Positions 37,056 through 46,989 of a stretch of 64,000 nt of DNA are shown here, piece after piece. The DNA lies in the NCBI GenBank assembly GCA_018398805.1, contig JAGFBZ010000934.1, forward strand, positions 310,001-374,000, in the 5' to 3' direction. Within the stretch, counting starts at the first letter, position 1, and the number at the start of each line of letters is the position of its first letter. The DNA is from Hirundichthys speculiger. Lineage: Eukaryota > Chordata > Actinopteri > Beloniformes > Exocoetidae. The notes beneath the pieces were generated by a model that was not told where the DNA came from, searched no databases, and worked only from the letters and a program-made list of their open reading frames with translations. Position numbers and translations under genes: made by a program.

Positions 37056-40000
37056 CAGGGTTCGAATTACACACTGACCCTTGGGGGAGCCCTATTTTAT
37101 AGTGCGCACCATGACTTTCCCATGTGCACATGCGCATATTACTATCCAAGTGCCGCCAATAACAGGGTTACTCAGAAAAGACACATTCAGACTGTCTGCC
37201 AGCTCAGGAAAGCAGAAGCTGTCTTTCCTGCCTCAAGGACTAAATATACTTTTATAACAGGAAAATAAATACACCACAAAAAGTTTGATTTTTTATTCTG
37301 CAACAAGGTCCATATTTTTCCAAAGTGCATTTGTTTGATAATTGAAAAAGTAAACAATTGCCCAAATCTAAGGCAGCATATAAATATAAGAAATTATTAA
37401 AGAAAAATAGAATGCCATAACATTTTCTTTTCACAAGACTTTAGGATATTTAGACCTTTCTGAATATTTCATCCACTTCTACCCTCTCAAGTATCCCAGA
37501 TAAGTCACTACATTTTAAACGTTACTGTCTAATATGAACTCATTACACAGAAATACTTATATTAAACACAACAACCAGTTTGAGATCAAATCTTATTCAA
37601 AAGAGAAATTTAGTTTAGTTACAGGAAAACAAGTGCGTCCGACAAACTAATTAGGGCTGCAGCCATCACAAGATAACCTGAAACAGGTACATCTGTGCAA
37701 AAGACATTTCTCCACATTTTTCCGCTGGAACAAGCTCCGATATCAAGTGGTTCTCAATAAAACAGTATCAGCATCTTAGTTTGGGAACAGAAATCATAAA
37801 AATACAGTCTGATAAATCGGACCAAAGCCAGTCCAAACACACAATTCAAACAATTAATTCCGTGATTCTTACTTTAATTCAGAAGTGACCACAGCACCCG
37901 GGGATCTTCTTCCTTGGCTGTCCGCCCTGGAACCCAGGATGTTGAGAGTCGGTGGCCGGCTTTAATCCACGATGTCACAAAAGGCAGGAGGTCAAGTTGC
38001 TCAAGGGGGGGGGGGTCCATTTAAGTCCAGGAAGAGGAGTGAGGAGAGACTTCGTTCACGTAACTTGTTGCGGTCCTTGTTGTCAGTAAAAGTAACAGCA
38101 GAAAATCCCCTCTCACATTCAGCTGAGGTGGGCAAGTACGTGAGGCTTGCTGTTTGGAGTTTTAACAGCGTTTCCCCGGCGGGGCATTTTGCAGTTTAAA
38201 GTCACAAAACTCCTGCACGGCCTCTGGGGCTGATTCTCCCAGTGCTTTTGCCAAAGCCAACCTCAGCCTCTACATACAGGATCAGAGCACTGTGTTGTTG
38301 TGGCCAAAAGCGTCTTTCCAGCGGCCTTAATATTTTTGCAAGGTCCGGCTCAGGAAGACGCTTCTTCAAACTGTCAATGACAGACTGATTGAATTGGAGG
38401 CAATTTATCTTTGGCCTGCTCTCTGACAGTTCAACATCTTTAAACCGGCCAGCTGTTGTGCGCTGTTCCACTTTTTGCATAGATTTTCCTCCGCTAGCTT
38501 TCATTGCTGTCAAGATGTCAATGGTCTGGTGAATGTGACAGCTTGCATCCACGAAAGAAGTTTCTCGTCGTTGCAGTTTTAACGACAGGGTTTGTAGCTC
38601 TCTTAACACATCCTTCATACAAGCCAGATCAGCCAGAAACCCAGTGCTTGTTAGAAGTTTGTGCAGTCCCTTGAATTTCTGCCTCTCCTTGTCACAGCGA
38701 GAGATGTCTTCCATCGCTGTCCTAAACGACTGTGCCAGTGCCGGAAAATCTTTCCATACCGCTTTCACCGTTTTAAAACTGTTGGCTACCCAGCAGATGG
38801 CGAAGATTTGGCCTATTTTCAAGATCTGCATGTTTAAATCTGTAGCTGCTTCTTGGAGCAGGCGAGCATTTTTTGACGACTGATTATAGAGGGCATACAA
38901 CTTTGAGATAAAAAACTCAAACTGGTTACACCCAGCTACTTTCTTAAGGGAGTCTTTAACAGCCAACTCAAGTCGATGTGCGAGACTGTGAATAGCTTGT
39001 ACTTTGGGGAACTCTTGCTTGAGTTTAGTAACGACTCCTCCTGTTCTTCCTGAGAGTACCGCTGCTCCATCCGTTGCTATACATATCAGGTTTTTCCCCA
39101 GAAACTCGTCATCCAGTCCTGTTTGCCTCAAACTGTTCCTCAAGCTTCTGTAAATTGATTCAGCATCCGTGCCCTCTGAAAGCTCAACAATATCCAGAAA
39201 GGCATTGTCGACTTCTCCCTGACCTGTCATATCACATCTCACGTAAATGATCATATATGACCGCCCATGAACTGTGCTCTCATCAATCGTGATACTGATT
39301 CGGGACGCAGTTCTTTAACATTTCTAACAAACTTAGCCCTCATTTCACTGGCTATGTGCCCAATTAGTTCAGCACAATCGTGGTCAGATTTGTGCACATT
39401 TCTGACATTTGTACCATAAAGTTTTTGTAGGGACATTATAGCTGGAAGCTTTCTGTAGGGTATTTTTTCCTTTGCCAACATATAAGCAGACCTAAAAGAC
39501 GCTGCTGTTTCCTGCATTAAATGCGCATTTACCTCCAGGACTTTGTTTGGGAGAAAATCCTTTCCCCTCATCTCTGATATTTCAACTGCTCTTTTGTGGG
39601 CTATACTGTCTCAGTGCTTGTACATTTTTTTCCGCAAGTTATTTTGTGTCTTGCTGCTGACGTCTACATTCATCCATTCATCGGACAGATGTACTTCAGA
39701 TTTGCCTGAGACTCGGCATAGACTTGGCTGTTTCCGTTTGGACATTTTCAATAAAATTTCATTCCTTCCACATTCATTCCTTCAATTTCAAATACAGTAT
39801 ACTGCCAAAAATCTCCCCCGGTCCACCAATTCACTAATGAGGAGTTCAGGTACGGCTACGTAAATCTAACAATTCTCCTCCAGCGTCGCTACGGCCATAA
39901 CAAGAATATATGGAATTATGTTAACTAGTTGAGGGAAATGTTTAGAAATATTCAACATTAAATAGCACATTAATGCACACAGCCATGACATGTTTATTCT

Positions 40001-40160
40001 TTTTATTTCAGGAACCTCAATGAAGAGAAAATAAAATATAGCTTAAAGTGGACAATTCTTTAGAGCTCCCCCTGAATGCCTCAGAGCCGGCTCTCAGGGG
40101 AGCTCATGTCCCTCTCGGGGGAGCCGAGCTCCCCTGAGCTCCCCCGTAATTCCAACCATG
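37056..40160 (-). mobile_element. hAT transposon with perfect 8-bp TSD
   Basis: A 3105-bp element whose ends read CAGGGTTCGAATTAC (left) and, reversed, CATGGTTGGAATTAC (right). The identical GGATGTTG occurs immediately outside both ends (37048-37055 and 40161-40168), the 8-bp duplication of hAT integration. CTCCCC/GGGGGAG words recur in both subterminal regions. Inside is one minus-strand transposase frame with few lesions. Length, ends, TSD and gene content agree, so the element boundaries are secure. It landed in the LTR-like unit just downstream of its AATAAA signal. Confidence 0.93.
37874..39745 (-). pseudogene. hAT transposase (KIAA1586-like), few lesions
   Basis: Predicted hAT transposase in the group that gave rise to KIAA1586/ZBED-type host proteins. 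It starts MSKRKQPSLCRVSGK at 39745 and ends LWSLLN at 37874, about 620 codons. Order: basic N-terminus; DSIAHKRAVEIS; RISITIDESTVHGRSY with a catalytic-type Asp near 39280; TDGAAVLSGRTGG and HSLAHRLELAVKDSLKK (39060-38930; the usual CLAH Cys is Ser); a long helical insertion; and, in a shifted frame, YLPTSAECERGFSAV near 38110, the hallmark of the C-terminal dimerisation domain. Lesions: an in-frame TGA at 39611-39613, one frameshift near 39295, frameshifts around 38230 and 38160, and one at the G-run near 38010. Only about five disabling changes in 1.9 kb suggest fairly recent loss; the poly-G one could be a sequencing error. Confidence 0.85.
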
Positions 40161-40599
40161 GGATGTTGTGGTGGACACTGAGTTGATCATCTTTCTCATG
40201 AAGTTAAAGATATGGGAGTGCATATGCATTAAAACCTGAAGGTTCTTAAAGGTTACTATAGCCCATTATAGTTACAGATCCGTCGGGCTTATATTTTATC
40301 CACTAAATCTAACCTAGTCAGTAAAAAGAGCGCAGATCATAAGAGAAGAGCTGCTGTTAACAAATGTGACTGATGACTATATCTTGAGCCAGGCTATTCC
40401 TACGAGGTGTGTTATCAGGGGAAGCAGGATAGGCATTTGGATGTGAGCAGTCAGAACTAGGTGTATCTCCTTGCCACCAGGTTGAACAAAGTTGAGGAAA
40501 TCTAGCAGGGTAACATCCTACCAGACCACAACTTTGGATCCTTTAAATGGAGTGCTGGACCAGTGACAGACTGTCTGGTAGAGGCTGAATAATCTAGGG

Positions 40600-41560
40600 G
40601 GATATGACAATACCCTCACTAGGGTCCTTGAAGGAGCATGGGAATTTCCCCAACCACTCTACATGTGTTTTGTGGAATTGGAGGAGGCATTTGACAATGT
40701 CCCTCGGGGGGGTCCTGTGGGGGGTACTCCAGGAGTATGGGGTGCTGGGCCTGTTGTTACAGGCTGTCCAGTCCCTGTACAAATGGAGTGGGAGTTTGGT
40801 CCGCATTGCCAGTTGTAAGTTGGACTCATTTTCAGTGAGAGTTGGACTCCACCAGGGCTGCCCTTTGTCAATTATTTTCATAAAGTTTATGGACAGAATT
40901 TCTAGGCGCAGCCAAGGATTGGAGGGGCTCCAGTTCGGTGGTGTCAGGATTTCATCTCTGCTGTTGGCAGATGACATGGTCCTGTTAGCGCAATCGGGTG
41001 GGGATCTTCAGCTCTTGCTGAAGGTTCGCAGCGGAGTGTAAAGCGGCAGGGATGAGGATCAGCACCTCTAAATCTGAAGACCATGGTTCTCACTTCCAAT
41101 CTTCTCCAGGTTGGGAGTGAGGTTCTGCCTCAAGTGGAGGAGTTTAAGTATCTCGGTGTTGTTCATAAGTGATGTGAGAAAGGAGCGGGAGATTGACAGG
41201 CAGATTAGTGCGGCGTCGGCGGTGGTGCAGACTCTGTACCAGTCTGTGGTGGTGAAGAGAGAGCTGAGCCAAAAGGCGAGGCTCTCTGGTCGATCCGGTC
41301 GATCTTTTTTCCAACCCTCACCTATGGTCATGAACTGTTGTTAGTGACCAAAAGAACGAGATCACGGATACAAGCAGCACAAATGGGTTTTTTGGGTGGG
41401 TAGGGTGGCTGGACTCTCCCTTAGAGATCGGGTGAGAAGTTCCATCATTAGGGAGGGACTCAGAGTAGAGCCGCTACTCCTTCCCATCAAGAGGAGCCAG
41501 TTGAAGTGGTTCGGGCATCTGGTTAGGATGCCCCCCTGACACCTCCCTGGAGAGTTGCTT
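40600..41560 (+). pseudogene. LINE reverse transcriptase remnant
   Basis: Broken reading frame. Successive frames show LTRVLEGAWEFPQPLYMCFV-type sequence at 40610-40670, FDNVPRG with a frameshift, LVRIASC and VRVGLHQGCPLSIIFIKFMD (about 40800-40900), the catalytic box LLADDMVLLAQSGGDLQLLL (near 40970), then LPQVEEFKYLGV, ASAVVQTLYQSVVVKRELSQ (near 41215-41270) and LRWFGH at 41500-41515. The ADD aspartates survive. There are at least four frameshifts and several stops, so it is dead. It would prime reverse transcription from a nicked target. This is the best preserved of three pieces of this family in the window (also 42510-42637 and 44745-45060). Confidence 0.78.
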
Positions 41561-41583
41561 TAGGCATGTCCAACTGGGAGAAG

Positions 41584-41586
<3 letters not shown>

Positions 41587-41623
<37 letters not shown>
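41587..41623 (+). repeat. Poly-G tract (37)
   Basis: Thirty-seven uninterrupted G within the LINE C-terminal region, where relatives have mixed G/C codons (Arg/Gly/Pro). Length is unreliable; the tract may be an expansion or a sequencing or assembly artefact. Confidence 0.85.
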
Positions 41624-41682
41624 CTGGCCTGGAAGTGCCTCGGGGTGCCTCGGGGTTCTCTCAGAGGAGCTGGTGGAAGCGG

Positions 41683-41711
41683 CTGAGACCGCGAAGTGTG
41701 AGGGGTTACTG
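41683..41711 (-). repeat. MITE terminus, isolated
   Basis: On the minus strand this reads CAGTAACCCCTCACACTTCG then CGGTCTCAG, matching about 26 of 29 bases of the left end of the MITE at 36006. It is followed by TATA. Only the terminus is present, abutting the LINE fragment. Confidence 0.6.
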
Positions 41712-42046
41712 TATATGCTGTCAAGTCCATGGGCATCTTAACTCATGCTGCATCTACAATATCCCCAAGTTATTTCTGCCAAATCTAAGGCAAGAGAGAT
41801 CCAGGAAGAGATTATGAAACCTTTCTATGGTTTAGGCTGATGATTGTATTATGACATAACAGTCTTAGGGCCTGATTTACTAAGATCCTAAATAAAGAGT
41901 ACTAAATTGCGTGTGCACTGAAAAAGTTTGCGCGTGCTGTTGTTGTGTGTGTTTTGCGGGTGATCAACTAAGAATGCTCGCGCAATGATAACAGGTGCAA
42001 ACCGCAGTATTTTAAATGAGGTGTTGCGTGTCTTACGGTTTGCGCC

Positions 42047-42652
42047 ATGGAGAGTCTGGATGGAAAGCAGGATAGACGCAAGCGCAAAATGAAATTTGAC
42101 GAGTTGGAGTTAGAGATATTAGTGGAAGAGGCAAATAAACACATTCATGAACTACAGCAAAGACATTTAAACATCACCAAAAGAAACGCAATATGGGAGA
42201 AAATCTGCGATAGAATAAATGCAGTTGGTAAGACAAAAAGAACGGCAGATGAGGTTAAAAGAAGGTGGCAAGATATAAGGCGAAGAACTAAAGAAAAAGT
42301 GGCCTTTAATAAAACTTTAATAAAACAAGACAGACAGGTGGTTAAGTGGCCGTTGAGAAGTTCAAGCCTCCATAACCGCGGAGGGCTGTCATTACGGAGA
42401 TGCGTCTCTGCGCGCAGCTGTGGCATCAATGAGTGGAGCTGTGGCTGGAGCCGACTCGTCCTCACACACTACTCATTCGTAAAAAAAGTATATGTTTTTT
42501 TCATAAAATCCATCCATCCATCCATCCATCCATCCATTAGCTTCCGCTTATCCGAAGTCGGGTCGCTGGGGCAGCAGCTTCAGAGGTCCAGATCCCCCGG
42601 CCGCTTCCACCAGCTCCTCTGGGAGAATCCCGAGGCGTTTTTCATAAAATGA
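42047..42652 (+). CDS. Harbinger-type Myb/SANT-like DNA-binding ORF
   Basis: Harbinger transposons encode, besides the transposase, a Myb/SANT-like protein thought to bind element ends and help the transposase into the nucleus. The frame starts MESLDGKQDRRKRKM at 42047 (ATG after TTTGCGCC). A basic stretch is followed by a three-helix domain (ELEILVEEANKHI, NAIWEKICDRINAVG, TADEVKRRWQDIRRRTKEK), ending near codon 97 with good spacing of Trp residues. Up to about 42345 the sequence is undamaged. Beyond that the frame is probably shifted: another frame reads AVASMSGAVAGADSSSH and stops at about 42482. A 128-bp LINE insertion with a 13-bp duplication keeps the annotated frame open (141 bp added) to 42652. 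No evidence of expression. Confidence 0.55.
   Translation: MESLDGKQDRRKRKMKFDELELEILVEEANKHIHELQQRHLNITKRNAIWEKICDRINAVGKTKRTADEVKRRWQDIRRRTKEKVAFNKTLIKQDRQVVKWPLRSSSLHNRGGLSLRRCVSARSCGINEWSCGWSRLVLTHYSFVKKVYVFFIKSIHPSIHPSISFRLSEVGSLGQQLQRSRSPGRFHQLLWENPEAFFIK
42510..42637 (-). mobile_element. Nested LINE 3'-end fragment with 13-bp TSD
   Basis: A 128-bp insertion flanked by TTTTTCATAAAAT on both sides (42497-42509 and 42638-42650), a 13-bp duplication typical of LINE integration. On the minus strand it runs GAGGAGCTGGTGGAAGCGGC..., a TTCGGATAAGCGG word and a seven-unit TGGA array. It is the 3' end of the family at 40480 and is a dead-on-arrival copy, younger than the Harbinger element. Confidence 0.88.
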
Positions 42653-43314
42653 TGTGGAAATAACCCATTTTATTACAACTGAAATTGTGCTTGGGAGGAG
42701 TATTTTCACCGGACATTTTGACCGGAGAGATTATAAAATCCCGTACTTCCGCATATTTTACCAGACAAAGTCCAGCAATTACCAGACAACGGAAACCCTG
42801 GTGCCTCCTGTGGCAACCTTTTGCTGAATAATACTCGATTTAACATTCAAATAAAATATTTCTCCTTTTGCATGTGCAAACAAATTTACACGAGTCCGAA
42901 AGACTCTCTCTGCGTATTCTTTGATTTTGGCGATGTCGCCTCCTTGCCACAATAACAGCAGCCATCGGTGCGTAATGCTGGGCAGATTAGCACCTTCCTT
43001 TCGAACGTATTAAATACAGACGCAATCACAATCCCCGCAATTACTTTCAGGGTTGGTAAATCTCATTGCGCGTGGTAAATGGACCTATTTGCATTTTCCC
43101 CTCCCAGTATTTTGCGCTTTCTGGCGGGTACGCCCCATATTGATTATTCATCAGGGCAAAAGTACTAAATGAACAGCGTGTGCTATTTTGCTCATTTGAG
43201 ATGCGCAGTCCTCTTTGCACGCTGTTAGTAAATCAGCTTGCGCATTGGTTTGCGGGTGATGTCAAGTTTGCACACGTTTTTACGCACGCAAACCTTTAGT
43301 AAATCAGGCCCTTA

Positions 43315-44744
43315 CAGTATTGATGTGCTGTTGTACTCAGGAAAAAAGCACAGGTAACTTGCTAAAAAATGTAAATAACAGGCGGTATCAAGGTGCGTGT
43401 CACGGTTCAAATTCATGATTATACAACTAATCCCCAGCAGTTAAGAAAGGTCTTGCTCTATATCCAGGTCATGACTCATCGGTTTACCACTTCAAGCTTA
43501 TTTGCACCTAAGATGCTGCTGATGAAGATAAACAGGCAACGCTCCTTTTCTCTGCTTTTCAAAAAAATATTCAGACATGAGCTTCATTAATCCAAGCAAC
43601 TCTCTTTCTGGGTCAAAAAGCCAAATAAAATTATGTCAAGCATATTGTGGCAAAATAGAAGATTTCAGGATGTATTCTCAGTGGTAGCTGTGATCATCCA
43701 CTCTGGCCAGCCTGCCTTTGACTTTGTAAGCATTTGTTCCTCCTGCATGTGCTGTGTGTTGGCACACATCCCTGTCACATGAGGTGTTTCCGAAAATGAG
43801 GTGATTCAACAGCCTCCCACCAGGAGAAAATACTCTCAATCTGCTTTAGTCCTAACACTGAATTTCATTTTAATTAAATGGTTGATGAGCCATGGGATTA
43901 ATGGGAATGACTTTTTAAAGCAAACATCTATAAATCATTAAGTTCCCATTTAAAAGGGAAAGCAAGCAGGGCTAACGAGTAATACGTGCCTCAAACTGTC
44001 CACTGTCAGCAACCCCCACCTCACCCCTCTCTTTTTCAGATACTTAGGGGGTCACATCAGTGTTGTGACTGGTCAATGATCTGATATCCATAGTGAAATA
44101 TCTTTCTGTTAGACTGCAGGGCTGAGCAACACGTGTTAGTTTCAGTAGCTGCAGAGGTCTGGTGAAAATACAGTATGAAGACAAATATTCATCTTTTTTT
44201 TTCTCTTAGTATCAGACAATAATGGATTTGTATATGTATGAATTATCAACGAACAAATCCATTTTATGTTTATATAATTTAATTGTTAGATCTCATGTTT
44301 AATTATTGAAATTTAATTATTGAGAATTCATACTCTCTCAAGACTCTCTTTAAACAGAAATTTTTACATGTTTTCTGACCTGAAAAGAGCATGTTTATTA
44401 TATTTTCTTTAAGACATAAAGCAAGAAAATTAGAACACATAATTAAGCATGTTTCACATTTCAGCTGGGATGCTGCTGAAAAGCTGAGATCGTTATTTTC
44501 TTCCCAAAGAAATGTTGGTTCTTTGATTCTGACTTGATAAGTCAGATAAGCGTGCATGTGATTGTGTTTCCTATAAAAGAGGGGCAAAACAAAAAATGCT
44601 CATGTTCAGATTTCCAGGCAATTATAACTGATTGATATTCAGGAAAAAGTCATGCTTTCCACACCTCACCTATAGTTTAGTTATGAGCTGTGACTGGAAG
44701 AACGCTGCTGTGAATGCCAGAGTCTGAAATGAGCTTTCGTTTGA
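43315..44744. other. No recognised gene
   Basis: Unique-looking sequence. The region 43860-43990 contains several homeodomain-like AATTAA/TAAT words and could be a conserved non-coding element. No repeat is named. Confidence 0.4.
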
Positions 44745-45060
44745 AGAGTGACTGGGATAATCCTTAGGAATAGGGTCAGCAGATCAGTCACCCAAGAGTA
44801 CAGTCACTGCTCCTCCACATCAAAGCCAGCTGAGGTGGTTTGGAGGATCTGGTCACGGTGGATACCTTCCAGGAAACGTGTAGCAGTCATGTTCCAGCAG
44901 AAGGCAGATATTGGTATTGCTGGTGAGAGTATAGGTCTTATAGGTGCCCCTGGCAGAGCTAGAGCAGATGGTTAGGGAGAAGGAGGTCCCAGTGTTGTCC
45001 CAGTGACCTGTCCATGGACGAGTGGCTGAAAAATGAAGGGTTAAATAAAAAAGGTGGGTG
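44745..45060 (+). pseudogene. LINE C-terminal remnant
   Basis: Plus-strand remains of the family at 40480. Recognisable words include GATCAGTCACCCAAGAGTAC, CTGCTCCTCCACATCA, GCCAGCTGAGGTGGTTTGG (the LRWFG motif), CTTCCAGGAAACGTG and AGGGAGAAGGAGGTCCC, in the order of the intact C-terminus. There are several deletions and frameshifts. The tail may be represented by the GGTGGGTGGATA at 45050. No 5' part. Confidence 0.6.
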
Positions 45061-45064
45061 GATA

Positions 45065-46130
45065 TTTTGCTAAATGATTCAAATTTTACGAATTAAATAA
45101 CTTAAAAAAAATTAAGGCCCCTAAGTTCTCAAGAATAAGAAATGAGTGCAACCTTATTTGAGTATAAGTAAACAAGTATTAGCACAGATAATAATAGAGT
45201 CCTTCCAAACATGTCTCAAAATAGACCCAGAGGAGGGTAGGAATCTTGGTGGAAATATCAACACCCACTTTCCTGTAGCTTACCTACACAAACAATAATA
45301 CTACCTCATAATAATGATGATAAATATGAAAAACAGTTTCTTAATTTACACATGTTAACACATATATAAATATAGTCTTCTACCTCTTTAATAGAGCAGA
45401 CTATTTGTGTAATTTATCATGAATTTTATTTAACTGGAAATTGCCACTGAAGTGCTCCTATATAAATGTGTCGTAAAGAGCGCACGATCAGAGCTAGTAA
45501 AAGGCATCCATTTATATTGTAGCATCATTAAAAAACATTCTTGATTGGCTTGTCAGAGTTCCTTCCCCATGCTCTGCAGTTTTTTTCTCTTCCTGCTTGC
45601 CCTCCTTCCTCACTGTTTTAACTGCAGAAACAGGTTCTGGTGTATCTGACGTCAGCCTCAGTTTATTATACGCATCCATAAATATCTGGTTTCTGCCTCC
45701 AAATGGCTCTGGATTGTTGACTGCCTTACTCCAGATTGCTATGGTCAATCCAGTTCTTGATTAGTTTATTTCAGCATTAACTGATCCCGTTCTCTTCTCT
45801 GCCACAGCGCCTCCGGTCATATGGACCATGCCACCAGTTGATTTTATTCACTCGGAAGGATTCCTCAACTCAGCAAACGGGCTCTGACCAGAACACCACA
45901 TGGACTGAGCTAGCCACATTACTACAGTAAATAAATCCTCTCCAACCAGTCTGAGTTCTGACCTCAAATCTCATTAAAGCTAAATAACGGAAGAATATTG
46001 GTGTTATATGGTCTAATGACTTTAAAATGTTGATGATTAATGGAATACTTAATCTGAATTTATTTTGAATGGCTCAAGGCCTCAATCAGTTATTGATTAA
46101 GGAGTCTCGAGGTTGTTTTCACGCTGCACC
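45065..46130. other. No recognised gene
   Basis: A+T-rich, unique-looking DNA with no repeat or domain-bearing frame. Confidence 0.4.
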
Positions 46131-46131
46131 T

Positions 46132-46230
46132 ATTTAGGTCGGCCCAAAGGAGTTTTGGTCATGGGTGCGTTTAACACTCATGACCAAAACTCATGTGTGA
46201 CCCCAACTACACTCTAGTGCGGACCTAAAT
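46132..46230. repeat. Nested foldback (inverted repeats)
   Basis: Outer arms ATTTAGGTC (46132-46140) and GACCTAAAT (46222-46230) enclose inner arms GAGTTTTGGTCATG (46150-46163) and CATGACCAAAACTC (46179-46192), both perfectly complementary, with a 15-base loop. The whole unit is about 99 bp and would form a cruciform or RNA hairpin with an internal bulge. It may be a small foldback transposon; no duplication is evident. Confidence 0.8.
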
Positions 46231-46674
46231 GGCCATACCAAGAGCGGTCTGAAGTGGTGGTCTCTCTGCAGCTGTCATCATACTGGTGCAGTTTGTTTGA
46301 GGTGTGAAAGCTCCACAACCTCAGGCTGACCCGACTACAGGATGTACAGCACATGTTTGAGCGAAAGAGGATCACTGCCGGTTGTGAAGGAGAATGTAAA
46401 CATGATAAAGGAAAGTAATGCTAGCTAACAACTTCCAGCTTCCAGTTCACAGTAATATTGAATAAAAATGACCAACTCTGGGTGAACAAGGCGTAGCTGT
46501 TGTGTCGCCATGCTTTTCAGCTGTTTGCTCCTGGAAACACGGAGCTCTGCCAGGACTGCTTTTGATCAACGACAGCACCAACCATTGACACATGACTTGT
46601 GGTGCAGCGTTTGGGCTGAGTGAAAACAGCATTATGTGAACGTCAGGTGAACTGAACAAACTGTTGTATCCTAT

Positions 46675-46985
46675 GCAGGGTCACGGGGATCTGCTGGAAC
46701 CTATCTTAGCTCTCGTCAGGCGAAAGGCCTGGGTCCACCCTGGACAGGTCTCCAGTCCATCGCAGGGACACGTGTAGACAAACAACCACACACACTCACA
46801 ATCACTCGTACAGGCAATTTAGAACCACCAGTTAACCCAACATGCATGTCTTTGGACTGTGGGAGGAAGCCGGAGTATCTGGAGAAAACCCATGTAAGCA
46901 CGGGGAGAACATGGAAACTCCACACAGAAAGGCCTCTGTTGAGGTTTGAACGAGGAACCTTCATCACGGGAAACGACCTGGGTAG
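46675..46985 (-). repeat. tRNA-derived fish SINE (head eroded)
   Basis: Minus-strand SINE of about 310 bp. From its 5' end: a B-box GTTCAAACC at 46943-46951 (the A-box region is diverged), GGAGTTTCCATGTTCTCCCC, CTTCCTCCCACAGTCC, GGTTAACTGGTGGTTCTAAA, GGGTGGACCCAGGCC and a tail with AGGATACAACAG. Order and spacing match the copy at 52395. Confidence 0.7.
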
Positions 46986-46989
46986 ATGG

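Larger units (their letters stand above)
40480..41682 (+). mobile_element. LINE fragment, reverse transcriptase to C-terminus
   Basis: Plus-strand non-LTR retrotransposon without endonuclease and without its 3' tail. It resembles a family abundant in fish whose 3' end is a TCCA/TGGA array, consistent with the 128-bp tail fragment nested at 42510-42637, which shares GAGGAGCTGGTGGAAGCGGC with this copy. The clade is uncertain; the repetitive tail is RTE-like. The copy ends abruptly at 41682, where a MITE terminus begins. A 37-bp G-run occupies part of the C-terminal region. Confidence 0.75.
41868..43311 (+). mobile_element. PIF-Harbinger derivative, TTA-flanked
   Basis: A 1444-bp element beginning GGGCCTGATTTACTAA and ending TTAGTAAATCAGGCCC, so 16-bp ends are perfectly inverted. 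It is flanked by TTA on both sides (41865-41867 and 43312-43314), the 3-bp target duplication of PIF-Harbinger. It has an internal Myb/SANT-like frame but no recognisable DDE transposase, so it is an internally deleted, non-autonomous copy. Subterminal TTGCGGGTGAT and TTGCGC words recur at both ends. A LINE fragment with its own 13-bp duplication lies inside at 42510-42637. Confidence 0.9.

Noticed and set aside
38644..38883. Plus-strand 79-codon frame
   Set aside because: Shadow of the hAT transposase on the opposite strand.
42510..42540. TCCA array as a CRISPR array or independent microsatellite
   Set aside because: It is the repetitive 3' tail of a LINE fragment with a 13-bp target duplication; there are no spacers.
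46943..46951. B-box as a tRNA gene
   Set aside because: No cloverleaf; it is the promoter of a SINE.
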